A stretch of 7,387 bases of DNA, from contig CAZFAP010000207.1 of NCBI GenBank assembly GCA_964516325.1, positions 1 to 7,387 of the forward strand, read 5' to 3'. The notes beneath the pieces are model-generated. The model worked only from the letters and a program-made list of their open reading frames with translations. It searched no databases and was not told the DNA's origin. This document shows positions 1 through 6,837 of this stretch, piece after piece. Position 1 is the first letter of the stretch. Each line of letters starts with the position of its first letter. Made by a program: the position numbers and the translations under genes. Source of the DNA: CAZFAP01 sp964516325 (GTDB taxonomy: Bacteria > Auribacterota > JABMQX01).

Positions 1-299
1 ATGCCTGGTCGCGGAACTTGAGACAAACAGAGAGGCCAACCATGCCATGCAGGCGACGCCAACTGGCGCACCTGATGGCTGACGTTGCCGCCCCTTCCTC
101 TTCCTCCCTTTGATACCTGTGCAGAAATCCCTCCACGAACCGGCAGAGTTGACTTTCTTTCAGCCTCCCCGCCCAGGGCGGGGCAGAACTGGCGAACCGA
201 TACCCCACTCCGCGCCTCTGCAATCACCCTCCGCCAATATCGCTCCTTCTCCATGTCCCTTCCCTTCTCTCTCCATCTCCATCGTCCTCGGTTCGCCAT
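1..299 (-). pseudogene. Decayed IS66-type accessory transposase (TnpA-like) fragment, running off the left edge
   Basis: On the minus strand an ORF opens with ATG at 299 (a second in-frame ATG lies at 254) and stays open to the window edge. Its residues include YWRRVIAEARSGVSVRQFC. This matches the N-terminal signature I know from IS66-family accessory proteins: a W-x-x-V-I-x-E-A run, then SG(L/V)SVRxFC, a helix-turn-helix-like region. In that family LKESQFY normally follows within a few residues. Here RLKESQ is present at 149-166 but one reading frame away, so the gene is frameshifted exactly across a 17-bp palindrome (167-183). The usual FYxWRR continuation is degraded. The protein would normally assist the IS66 transposase TnpC and act on the element's ends; neither TnpC nor terminal repeats are visible. 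The signature match is from memory and the remnant could belong to a related family. Confidence 0.5.
167..183. repeat. Perfect 17-bp GC palindrome
   Basis: Two 8-base arms, CCCCGCCC and GGGCGGGG, flank a single central A. The element sits precisely between the codons for the FC and RLKESQ motifs of the IS66-like remnant, where the reading frame changes. In RNA it could form a very stable stem, though with a minimal loop the innermost pairs would open. It may be an inserted palindromic unit or a local duplication that helped to break the gene. Confidence 0.6.
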
Positions 300-692
300 A
301 TCTCAACCTGTCTGGGCACCGCCCTGCGCTGGCCGTTGCCCAAGGGCAGGCGGGGCCACGCCCCCTCAACTCGCCGAGAAGTATCAGCCGCACCCCCGTC
401 ATGCGGAAGATCGGTTCGCTGGCGGATACTTGATTGAGAGACAAATCCGGCGTGATTCGAGGAGATATGGGTTTGGCCTGCCGCGTGAGGTGTGGCAGCG
501 ACCGGAAGGAGAGCGACGGGAACACTCTGGCGACGATGGCAGCATGCGACACACAGCGGCTGGCTCCGGGCCCGCGCCCCGCGAATCCCCTTTGCCCCCG
601 CTCATGAGCCGCCGGGTTCTCCTTTGGGAGCCGCGGCGCGCAGCCCGCGCGACTCCGAACTCGCTTCGGCGCCGGAAACCAGCCCCTTCCCT
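300..692. other. GC-rich intergenic region, no supported gene
   Basis: This stretch lies between the end of the usher-like gene and the IS66-like remnant. Several overlapping short ORFs run through it on both strands, but they are rich in Arg, Pro and Ser, lack recognisable motifs and lack convincing ribosome binding sites. Small GC palindromes occur (TGCCCAAGGGCA near 338-349 and a near-palindrome around 666-678), but none is followed by a run of T on the minus strand. I therefore cannot assign a clear intrinsic terminator for the operon. Confidence 0.5.
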
Positions 693-3563
693 TTACTCCC
701 CCTCCTGTATGACGTTGCCGGCTTCGATGATCTGGATGCGCCGTCCTTCAGGCAGCGCCCTCAGCAGGACTTCTTGCTCGTCGCCCGGCCGCAGCTCAAA
801 TGTGAAATCCTCCTTCTCCCACCGATAGTGCTCAGGCAGCTCACCCCCCACGACTCTCAACGTCCAGACGCCCGGTCGCACGTCCTCGAACAGGAATCGC
901 CCCTTTCTGTCCGTAAACCGCCGCACCGTCTCCGACGAGCAGCTAAGCTCGACCAGAACGTTTGCGAGAGCGTCGAGGTCAACCGTCTCGCTCTGGTCGG
1001 CGCCCCCTGAAATTGCCCCGTTTTCCGGCTCCCTCGCGGCAGCTTCTTCCCCGGAGATGCTCTTGACCGCCCGAGCATGGCGTGCGATTGTTCTGTTTCC
1101 GGGGCCCTCACCGGCCAGCCCGCACACGACAACCCTCCCCTTCACGCTTGCGCCGCGGGTCACCGGCACATCCATCCGATTTCTCTTCCCGGCCCGCACG
1201 TTCACTTCAACAGGACTTTTTTGCACTGTGACCGTCTCCAAGCCGACGCCTGCTTTGTCAACCATGAGATAGTATCTCCCCGGCTCCAGAGAACCGAAAG
1301 TGAAGTTCCCCTTTGCATCCGTCACGGTGGTCAGTTCGTTGAGCCTGACGATAACCCGCGGCAGCCCCCGTTGGCTGTTCTCAACGTTGTAAACCCGGCC
1401 CTCCAGCACCCCCATTTTCGTCTTGCGACTCACCGGCAGACCGAACGGGATGCCATACTGCACGATGACGGCAGCTTCGTCCTCGCGCTCACCGTCGCCG
1501 TACATCGCGTAACGTCCGCGCACCATGAGTTCGTGCTCGTTCGCAAACGTATGACCAAGTGCGACGTCAAATTGGTCGCGCGTCCGGTCCATTAGCCCGG
1601 TGTACTGACTCCTCTGGTAATTGGCAGAGAGCAGCGTGCTTCCGCCCAGCCGGAAAGAGGCATTTAGCCCCCCTGTTATGCGGTTTTCATTCCCACCGAA
1701 GAGCCCGTCATCGTCCAGCTGAATGTAAGCCCGGTACGACTGATTGAGAGTTGGGTTTACCAGCGCTGACAGCGAGTATCTCTGCACTGACCCGGAGGCA
1801 CCACCCTCATCGGTCAGCCTGTCCGTCTTTTCTCCCCCTTCCGCCGAAACCCACAGGCTGAATCTTTTGAATTGCTGTCCAAGAGCCACCCCGAGGGTGT
1901 CCTCGCGGGAGTCGTATTCCGGCTCCGGTAGAAGGTCTTCCAGCAACCGACTTCGGTAGTCCAGAAAAACGTTTGTGTCTCGTCCGAGCCTGTAGGAGAA
2001 TCCGACCTGGCGATGCTGGCTGTGAAGTGCCGAATGAAAGGTGGGGTTCCGGTCAAGGTTTTGCTGCTGGTCCCTGAAGTGCGCGTTGAGCCGAAGAGAA
2101 TCCCAGATCGGAATGCTTACTCTCGCAGCCTTGAAGTCAAGGTCTCGGTAATAGCCCGGACAATCCGGTTGCGCGTGCACAGTCTCCAGTTGGTAGGAAA
2201 TCCATTTCTCATGCCCGTCAACCTTGAGCCGGTACGCATCATCGTCTCCGCTGCCTTGTTGCGCGTCATCGTTCCCTACCGCATATTCCGCCTCCACGCC
2301 AATTCGATCAGACGGACGGAACAAGCCTTCCAGGCTGACAATATCGCCGCTGCCCCCTCGCGACACCCAGGCATCTGCGCTTTTTTTCAGGTAGTTGACC
2401 CCCACCTCGTATTTGTCGCCCATCCGGTAGCTGAGATGCCCCGCGCTTTGTTCCTCTCTGGGTTCAAACCATCGCGTTTCCTGCCGGTATCCACCCACCG
2501 TGAACCTGTCCGTGTTGAACTGCACATCTGCCCCGCAGCCGTAGCGATACCATTCGGTCAGAGGCGAAAGAGAATAGACCTGGTCCCCCAGGCGCACCTG
2601 ATAGTTGTCCGTTTGATAGCTCACCCGGTACTCGTCTCGCTCAGAAAACGTGGACCACTCCTCGGTATCCGGTCCGCGAAAGAGAAAATCAATCCGCTTT
2701 TTGCCCTCATCATCGAGTGTTCCTGAGCCCAGGAAGTCACCCTGGAAACTGTGCTCCCTTCGCGCTCCGCTTTCTGATATTCCCCGAAAAACGACTCTCG
2801 CCGGCAGCCGATGAAAAGGGTCTTCTATGCCCGCCACCTGCGGGACAACCTCGACCGAGCTCTTCGCGGACGCCAGGACCTTCTCGGTATCACCTTCAAG
2901 TCCCGTTACCTTCAACTCCAACCGATGCGTGAGTTCTCGTCGCAAATCCGGATGGGTCTTCACGGTCACTGTGATTTCCCTCGATTGCTTGGGCTCAAGT
3001 TCGAGCGTCTCGGGGACCGCTTCGGCGGGAAAACTGTCGCTGCTCTGGACCTTCACAGTGATTGAGGACGCGCAGTTGCCATGGTTCACGACGAGAAAAG
3101 ACGCCCGGTAATCTTCCCCTGCGACGACATAGTCTGGGGCCCGCAGCAACTTCGTGTCCAATCTCGCAAAAGGCAGCACTACCGCGGTAACGACGCCCGT
3201 GTCCAGGACAAGACCAGCGGCGGCATCGGTGGCAGAGTAGGCGACCTCGTAGTTTGCGGGCGGGGATTCGAGCGGAACGAAGAAGCTTAACAGCCTTATG
3301 TCAGTTTCTCCTGGGCCGATCTCAAAAGGCACTTCTTCGGTGAGAGCACGCCATCCCCCCGGCAGGATCACTCGTCCGCCGAGCTGACGTTTCTCGCCAC
3401 CGTTATTCGTCACGCGAAACGCTGCCGTGGCCACCTCCCTGGGTTTAACTTCGATAACCGGCCCGTTCGGCAGGCTGACCGCGACACCGCTCTCTGCAGC
3501 CTGAGCGGACAGGTTGGCAAAAATGCAGGCACCAGTAAGAAGAAGTGCCCAGTTGTTGTCCAC
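693..3563 (-). CDS. Usher-like outer-membrane beta-barrel protein with C-terminal carboxypeptidase-regulatory/CnaB-like domains
   Basis: A 956-residue exported protein, probably the outer-membrane pore or assembly platform of the surface-fibre system. Residues 1-23 form a signal peptide (cleavage near AQA|AES). Residues 25-245 look like two Ig-like beta domains, rich in alternating hydrophobics. Residues 255-705 are a long run of alternating polar and aromatic strands, as in an outer-membrane barrel. They include YQVRLGDQVYSLSPL (321-335), resembling the strand signature of ushers, and end at YGIPFGLPVSRK (703-714). Two domains with the TDxxGxFxFxxLxPGxY pattern follow (715-800 and 805-935). 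The second carries a polar insertion at about 815-865. The start is GTG, 7 nt after the chaperone stop, with GGAGAG at 3574-3579 overlapping that stop. Canonical ushers are of similar or shorter length and have different end domains. The usher assignment is inferred from barrel character and context; a different secretion barrel is possible. Confidence 0.8.
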   Translation of the reverse strand: MDNNWALLLTGACIFANLSAQAAESGVAVSLPNGPVIEVKPREVATAAFRVTNNGGEKRQLGGRVILPGGWRALTEEVPFEIGPGETDIRLLSFFVPLESPPANYEVAYSATDAAAGLVLDTGVVTAVVLPFARLDTKLLRAPDYVVAGEDYRASFLVVNHGNCASSITVKVQSSDSFPAEAVPETLELEPKQSREITVTVKTHPDLRRELTHRLELKVTGLEGDTEKVLASAKSSVEVVPQVAGIEDPFHRLPARVVFRGISESGARREHSFQGDFLGSGTLDDEGKKRIDFLFRGPDTEEWSTFSERDEYRVSYQTDNYQVRLGDQVYSLSPLTEWYRYGCGADVQFNTDRFTVGGYRQETRWFEPREEQSAGHLSYRMGDKYEVGVNYLKKSADAWVSRGGSGDIVSLEGLFRPSDRIGVEAEYAVGNDDAQQGSGDDDAYRLKVDGHEKWISYQLETVHAQPDCPGYYRDLDFKAARVSIPIWDSLRLNAHFRDQQQNLDRNPTFHSALHSQHRQVGFSYRLGRDTNVFLDYRSRLLEDLLPEPEYDSREDTLGVALGQQFKRFSLWVSAEGGEKTDRLTDEGGASGSVQRYSLSALVNPTLNQSYRAYIQLDDDGLFGGNENRITGGLNASFRLGGSTLLSANYQRSQYTGLMDRTRDQFDVALGHTFANEHELMVRGRYAMYGDGEREDEAAVIVQYGIPFGLPVSRKTKMGVLEGRVYNVENSQRGLPRVIVRLNELTTVTDAKGNFTFGSLEPGRYYLMVDKAGVGLETVTVQKSPVEVNVRAGKRNRMDVPVTRGASVKGRVVVCGLAGEGPGNRTIARHARAVKSISGEEAAAREPENGAISGGADQSETVDLDALANVLVELSCSSETVRRFTDRKGRFLFEDVRPGVWTLRVVGGELPEHYRWEKEDFTFELRPGDEQEVLLRALPEGRRIQIIEAGNVIQEGE

Positions 3564-3570
3564 GATTGCG

Positions 3571-4440
3571 CTACTCTCCGCTCCGCGGCTTCTGAAGCCT
3601 CAACGTGTAGTTCGCCCCGAAAACCTGGTCGTTGCCAGCATCCGCCACCACCAGGACTTTGTAATTGCCTTCCGGCAGATCGCTCAGGTCCACCTCGTAC
3701 CGCACCGAAGTCGCCGGGAAGATACGCTTCCTTCCGCCATCGAACCTGCCGAGTCCCCGTCCTTCCTCGTCGTACGGTTCCGCCCAGACGACCGGCGTCA
3801 TCCATCGCTCACCCCTGTTTTCCATATCCACCTGCAAGACCCTCATGCCTCCCTCTCTCGTGACCAGCTTTGTCCTCAGAAAATACGGTCTGGGCTTGCC
3901 GGTGTCCTCGATATGCGTCACGATCTGGATCCCCAACCGCGTGACTTTCCGAATGCCCACAGCGACGTCCCCCTCGCCCAGCCCCTGGGTTGCTTCTGGC
4001 GAGTCTTTCCCGATAAGCTCCACCATGAGCATGCTCCAGTAAGTCCCTCTCATCGTTTTGTCGCCCGGAACCTCAACCCGGTAATCCACCGCGGCCGATC
4101 CTTTCGGGGGGATCGTCAGCCTGCTCGGACTGAACGTGACCCAGTCCGCATTGGATCGTTCCGATTTGCCCGGCTCCCCGTACAGGGTTGTTCCCTCGCA
4201 GCTAAACGAGTAATCCGTCTGGTAGATTTTGGCCTCTTGCGGCTCCTCGCCGTCGTTCTTCATCACAACGACACCTCGGTACGTGTCCCCGCACTTCGAC
4301 GTTGTCTCGCGAGTCAACCCTCCCACCACCGCCATGACTGCCTCCGCGTGATTTACCAGCGCAGCGACGACAGAGGGCAGCATGAGCAATCCCAACAGCC
4401 ACCCACCCCGGTAGCTCCTTCTCGCATTCGTCTCACTCAT
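3571..4440 (-). CDS. Periplasmic PapD-like pilus assembly chaperone
   Basis: A 289-residue protein expected to bind and cap pilin subunits in the periplasm and deliver them to the downstream barrel protein. A basic n-region (NARRSYRG) and a hydrophobic stretch (14-29) form a signal peptide ending near HAEA. Domain 1 (about 37-145) is Ig-like. It has two cysteines (50 and 81) that could pair, the phrase FSPSRLTIPPKGSAAVDYRV, which matches the chaperone pattern of a beta-strand followed by a turn, and GTYWSMLMVE (132-141), comparable to the GxYx(S/A)xxxV strand of PapD-type proteins. Domain 2 (about 155-285) is a second beta-sandwich. I chose ATG 4440 rather than ATG 4464: AAGGAG at 4452-4457 precedes it, overlapping the stop of the upstream gene, and the longer version has no clear site. 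A 7 nt gap to the usher-like gene implies coupled expression. Confidence 0.75.
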   Translation of the reverse strand: MSETNARRSYRGGWLLGLLMLPSVVAALVNHAEAVMAVVGGLTRETTSKCGDTYRGVVVMKNDGEEPQEAKIYQTDYSFSCEGTTLYGEPGKSERSNADWVTFSPSRLTIPPKGSAAVDYRVEVPGDKTMRGTYWSMLMVELIGKDSPEATQGLGEGDVAVGIRKVTRLGIQIVTHIEDTGKPRPYFLRTKLVTREGGMRVLQVDMENRGERWMTPVVWAEPYDEEGRGLGRFDGGRKRIFPATSVRYEVDLSDLPEGNYKVLVVADAGNDQVFGANYTLRLQKPRSGE

Positions 4441-4451
4441 TCCTTTGTTCA

Positions 4452-4457
4452 CTCCTT
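4452..4457 (-). promoter_or_regulatory. Ribosome binding site of the chaperone gene overlapping the upstream stop
   Basis: AAGGAG on the minus strand shares its first base with the TGA stop of the minor pilin-like gene and lies 11 nt before ATG 4440. It supports 4440 over the upstream ATG at 4464 and suggests translational coupling. Confidence 0.5.
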
Positions 4458-4942
4458 CACTCATCAGTTACCGTGAAAACCAGCGTTGTCGTGTATGTCC
4501 CAGCCGGAATCGCCGCGGACGCCCCCTCCAGAATGACCTGCACGTTGTGAACGCCATCTCCGACGCCGCAGAAAAACTCCTTGTCCGCATCTCCCACGAC
4601 TACCATTTGGCTCCCTGTGCCCGACGTTTTCCGAAGCTTCAATACGAAAGCGTCTGGCCAGTCCCCATCCCCCTTTCGAACATGGACCTTCCATCTGCCT
4701 CTCGAACCCGAAACCTCCAATCGCATCTGGTCAGGAGCGCTTCGGCAGCCGCTCCGGAGTTGTCCGCCCGCAACATCTAATGACTTCGGGGCACCGCCCG
4801 AGCGCTCCGTCAGGTCGCTCACCCCGACCGTCGTGTTCCAGCCCCCGATAATCGCAACGGACACCCCCTCTGCGCTTCGCGGGTACGCAATAACCGACCC
4901 GACCAACATGGCTGAAATGGCGAGGTTAAGTACGTTTCTCAA
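4457..4942 (-). CDS. Minor pilin-like exported beta-sandwich protein (candidate tip or adaptor subunit)
   Basis: A 161-residue protein counted from a TTG start at 4942. GGGAG lies 8 nt before this TTG; a TTG further upstream, at 4981, lacks such a site. A signal peptide covers roughly residues 1-26 (hydrophobic LNLAISAMLVGSVIAY). The mature part is predicted all-beta, with two cysteines (66 and 125) that could form a disulphide. It contains WKVHVRKGDGDWPDAFVLKLRK (split here: WKVHVRKGDG then DWPDAFVLKLRK, 84-105). It ends in PAGTYTTTLVFTVTDE, which parallels the last strand of the neighbouring pilin (EAGAYAFVVTFTSTDQ), so the two are probably distant relatives. The rare start codon and the hairpin upstream suggest lower expression than the first pilin, as expected for a tip or anchor subunit. 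No named family is recognised. Confidence 0.7.
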   Translation of the reverse strand: MRNVLNLAISAMLVGSVIAYPRSAEGVSVAIIGGWNTTVGVSDLTERSGGAPKSLDVAGGQLRSGCRSAPDQMRLEVSGSRGRWKVHVRKGDGDWPDAFVLKLRKTSGTGSQMVVVGDADKEFFCGVGDGVHNVQVILEGASAAIPAGTYTTTLVFTVTDE

Positions 4943-4955
4943 TTCAACTTCTCCC
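4943..4955 (-). promoter_or_regulatory. Ribosome binding site fixing a TTG start
   Basis: On the minus strand GGGAG (4951-4955) is followed by an 8-nt spacer and then TTG at 4942. The signal peptide begins directly at this codon, so the site decides between two in-frame TTG candidates (4942 and 4981). Confidence 0.6.
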
Positions 4956-4990
4956 GACGATGCTGAACAATCACACCTCAATCTGAAGGA

Positions 4991-5020
4991 CCGGGCAGGG
5001 GGCCTTTCGGCCCCCTCCGG
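4991..5020 (-). promoter_or_regulatory. GAAA-tetraloop hairpin between major and minor pilin-like genes
   Basis: In the minus-strand transcript an 8-bp perfect stem (AGGGGGCC with GGCCCCCT, 4997-5016) closes a GAAA loop, a GNRA tetraloop. Four further pairs (CCGG with CCGG) extend it across a 2-nt bulge. It begins 25 nt after the pilin stop and ends about 50 nt before the next start. No U-tract follows, so it is not a standard intrinsic terminator. The likely roles are blocking 3' exonuclease decay to stabilise the pilin message, or partial termination, either of which would set subunit ratios. Confidence 0.7.
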
Positions 5021-5045
5021 CCTCCCCGCACATGGCTGACTCCCT

Positions 5046-5528
5046 CTACTGGTCCGTACTCGTGAAAGTCACCACAAACGCATAAGCGCCGGCTTCAGTA
5101 GTCGTCGCAGCCGCGGTGTACGTGACGGTCTTGTTCCGCAAAATCCCACGGGAGATGTTCGTGTACACATCTTTTGCGGCGGTCGCCGTCCCGGAGCTGT
5201 AGATGGTCTGTTGACCGCTACCATCGGCGACCTGAGCCGTCAGCGTGATGTCGTCGGTCCCGCTCGGGTCCGTCGTCACTTCCGCCGTGATCTTCTTTTG
5301 ATTGCTGCCGGTATGGAGATACCAGAGCGTGGCGCTATTGTCGCTGCCCGTCATCTCGGAATCGCCTACCGAAGCGCTCAGCGTGATCCCGGCGGAATTG
5401 GTCACTGACAGCAGGTCGAACAGAGGAACCATCACTGTCACCTGTGAGGCACTCGTGGCCGCGGCCGCGGTCCCGGCTAACCCCAGTGCCAGGGCGGCAG
5501 CCGTCAAGCCGATCAGTACCTTTTTCAT
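5046..5528 (-). CDS. Major pilin-like exported beta-sandwich protein
   Basis: A 160-residue secreted protein, probably the main subunit of the surface fibre. The signal peptide is textbook: MKK, then hydrophobic VLIGLTAAALALGLAG, with cleavage near AAA|ATS. The mature chain has no cysteine and is rich in Thr, Ser, Ala and Val. Its strand pattern begins with SQVTVMVPLFDLLSVTN, runs through KKITAEVTTD and ends with EAGAYAFVVTFTSTDQ, as in fimbrial-subunit-like beta-sandwiches that end in an xxTxTD-type strand. A near-perfect Shine-Dalgarno sequence (AAGGGGGTGA, 5535-5544) indicates strong translation. A stable hairpin follows the gene, again consistent with a highly expressed subunit. It lies 107 nt after the PEP-CTERM-like gene and precedes the minor subunit, chaperone and usher-like genes. 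I do not recognise a named family, and the pilin role rests on fold pattern and neighbours. Confidence 0.8.
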   Translation of the reverse strand: MKKVLIGLTAAALALGLAGTAAAATSASQVTVMVPLFDLLSVTNSAGITLSASVGDSEMTGSDNSATLWYLHTGSNQKKITAEVTTDPSGTDDITLTAQVADGSGQQTIYSSGTATAAKDVYTNISRGILRNKTVTYTAAATTTEAGAYAFVVTFTSTDQ

Positions 5529-5534
5529 TCCTTT

Positions 5535-5544
5535 TCACCCCCTT
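5535..5544 (-). promoter_or_regulatory. Strong Shine-Dalgarno sequence of the pilin gene
   Basis: AAGGGGGTGA on the minus strand differs from the full anti-SD complement AAGGAGGTGA by one G, which can still pair as G-U. It is the strongest ribosome site in the window and fits a heavily translated structural subunit. Confidence 0.6.
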
Positions 5545-5635
5545 TCTCTTTTGTTTTGTTCGCGCGCTTGTCCTTTTGCCGAATCGAGCAAGGCCAAATC
5601 CTCGTCACTAAAAGAACTCCTGGTCCATCTCTCGC

Positions 5636-6328
5636 TCAACCTCCAGGTCCCCTCCACGGAGCTGGCGTGGGCGCCTCGCGCCGCGAACTGCCTGTCTGGC
5701 GTGCCCAGCGCCTCCGGATTTGCCACGTGAGGAAAAGTGACGGGGCACCCAACGTCAAGAGGACCGATGGTTCCGACGTCACCACGAAGTTGTCGGCTTC
5801 CATGTATTGTGTGCCGAGCCCGGACGTGTTGACCCAGAAGGTCACCCCCAACCGGCTCACGTTTGCCAGGTTTGGCCTGCGGCTGCCCCCACCGAAGCTC
5901 ACAAAGTCCTCCGGCACGATGTCGGCAAGGGTCAGGGTTGCCCAGTCCATTCCTGTGCTCAATTGATAGCCCGTGATTGACCTGAAATTGGTGGTTCCCT
6001 GCCGGACGTAGAAGTACCCCCAGCCCGAGTTCACTGCCGTGCACCGGACGTCAACCGCAAGATCATCCCCCGTCAAATCGCCAACCGGGAGGACCCAGAC
6101 GTTGGCTCGTTGGCTGGCCCCGGCGCTCACCCGGCGCCGGAGATACTGGTTCCCGCCGCCACGTCCGAGGAAGATGGACGTATCCGGGTCCCAAACGGCC
6201 CTCAACTCAGTGTTATTCGAGTACCCCTCGAAGCCATCCTGGAATGCAAAAGGGTCCGAATAGCACACGTTGCCTGCCAGGAGCAATGAGACACCCACGG
6301 CAGCCGATGCCACGGCACGATCGCGCAT
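5636..6328 (-). CDS. PEP-CTERM-like exported protein
   Basis: A 230-residue secreted protein, counted from ATG 6328. GGGGGA lies at 6333-6338 and the signal peptide starts directly here; an upstream extension to 6445 has no such support. Residues 1-24 are the signal peptide. The mature N-terminus carries FQDGFEGYSNNTELRAVW, a pattern common at the start of PEP-CTERM proteins, followed by an all-beta, LamG/jelly-roll-like body. The C-terminus has the tripartite sorting layout: SEPS (185-188, in place of PEPS), a hydrophobic segment VLLTLGAPSLFLTWQI, then RRRWARQ. In other organisms an exosortase cleaves such tails and the protein goes to the cell surface or matrix. Unusually, about 20 more residues, rich in Pro and Arg, follow the basic cluster. 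First gene of the minus-strand block; it may be co-transcribed with the pilin. Confidence 0.7.
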   Translation of the reverse strand: MRDRAVASAAVGVSLLLAGNVCYSDPFAFQDGFEGYSNNTELRAVWDPDTSIFLGRGGGNQYLRRRVSAGASQRANVWVLPVGDLTGDDLAVDVRCTAVNSGWGYFYVRQGTTNFRSITGYQLSTGMDWATLTLADIVPEDFVSFGGGSRRPNLANVSRLGVTFWVNTSGLGTQYMEADNFVVTSEPSVLLTLGAPSLFLTWQIRRRWARQTGSSRREAPTPAPWRGPGG

Positions 6329-6425
6329 AGTTTCCCCCGGCGACTCTTTTGGTTGATTTTTGAGCTTGTGACCTGGGAGGTGCGACCTTCCGGCCGCGTG
6401 AATACAGCGCCGGCCCCGGTCACTC

Positions 6426-6443
6426 GCCACAGCGATCTGTGGC
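6426..6443. repeat. Inverted repeat, possible operator upstream of the PEP-CTERM-like gene
   Basis: GCCACAG and CTGTGGC flank a 4-base CGAT centre. The repeat lies 98 bases upstream of the ATG of the minus-strand gene. Size and position suit a regulator binding site or a small hairpin; no regulator gene is in the window to pair it with. Confidence 0.35.
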
Positions 6444-6808
6444 ACTAAAATGTGACGAATCGCGCGCTGACTGAACTATGGGCGGGAGGGTGAGCAAGAA
6501 TACTGCCAGTCTCGAAACACAAATGGGTGAAAATTCGCAGGAAATGGCAGTGGGGAAGACCTGGTGTCAGCGGCGCCTTTTCTGGGCGCGATTCCCACAG
6601 GGCTTACGAAAAACTGGCGGAGCTGCGCTCAGAGTGGCATACGGTCCACCGAACGTCTAATCCCCTGTATCTCGCCCGCATCAGTCGAACGCAAACCATG
6701 GTCTCCCCCGTGGAACAAATTTGTTCGTGTGCCAGAGCGCACCACGCGAATTGTCCACTTTCCGGGCAGGGTTTCTTTCTCCTGGCGCTGGCACGCCGGA
6801 AAAATTCG

Positions 6809-6837
6809 TTGCCTCGTTCCGGGCGCGACCTTAATAT
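6809..6837 (+). promoter_or_regulatory. Candidate sigma-70-type promoter for pyrK
   Basis: TTGCCT (6809-6814) and TAATAT (6832-6837) are separated by 17 bases and each matches 4 of 6 consensus positions. Transcription would start near 6844 and leave a leader of about 35 nt before the pyrK start codon. Confidence 0.4.

Noticed and set aside
160..552. Minus-strand ORF of 130 codons downstream of the usher-like gene
   Set aside because: No recognisable motif, and it overlaps the better-supported IS66-like frame in a different register.
85..828. Plus-strand ORF of 247 codons in the left flank
   Set aside because: Composition is Pro/Arg/Ser-rich without domain features. It overlaps the IS66-like remnant and the 3' end of the usher-like gene, and lacks a convincing start site.
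2013..2726. Plus-strand ORF of 237 codons
   Set aside because: Antisense to the barrel region of the usher-like gene. It is a shadow caused by GC-rich codon bias.
3495..3563. Lipoprotein signal on the usher-like protein (LLLTGAC)
   Set aside because: The residues before Cys13 do not fit a lipobox, which needs Leu or similar at -3, and a good signal peptidase I site follows at AQA|AES.
4441..4464. Upstream ATG start for the chaperone gene at 4464, overlapping the previous stop
   Set aside because: It has no Shine-Dalgarno site and would add eight polar residues before the signal peptide. ATG 4440 has AAGGAG upstream.
3514..4476. Long plus-strand ORF of 320 codons
   Set aside because: It is fully antisense to the chaperone and the start of the usher-like gene, has an Arg/His/Pro-heavy composition, shows no motif and has no ribosome site. 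The minus-strand frames have signal peptides and domain logic.
4991..5020. Intrinsic terminator after the pilin gene
   Set aside because: The stem is strong but no U-tract follows on the minus strand and the downstream genes lack their own evident promoter, so it is listed as a stabilising or attenuating hairpin instead.
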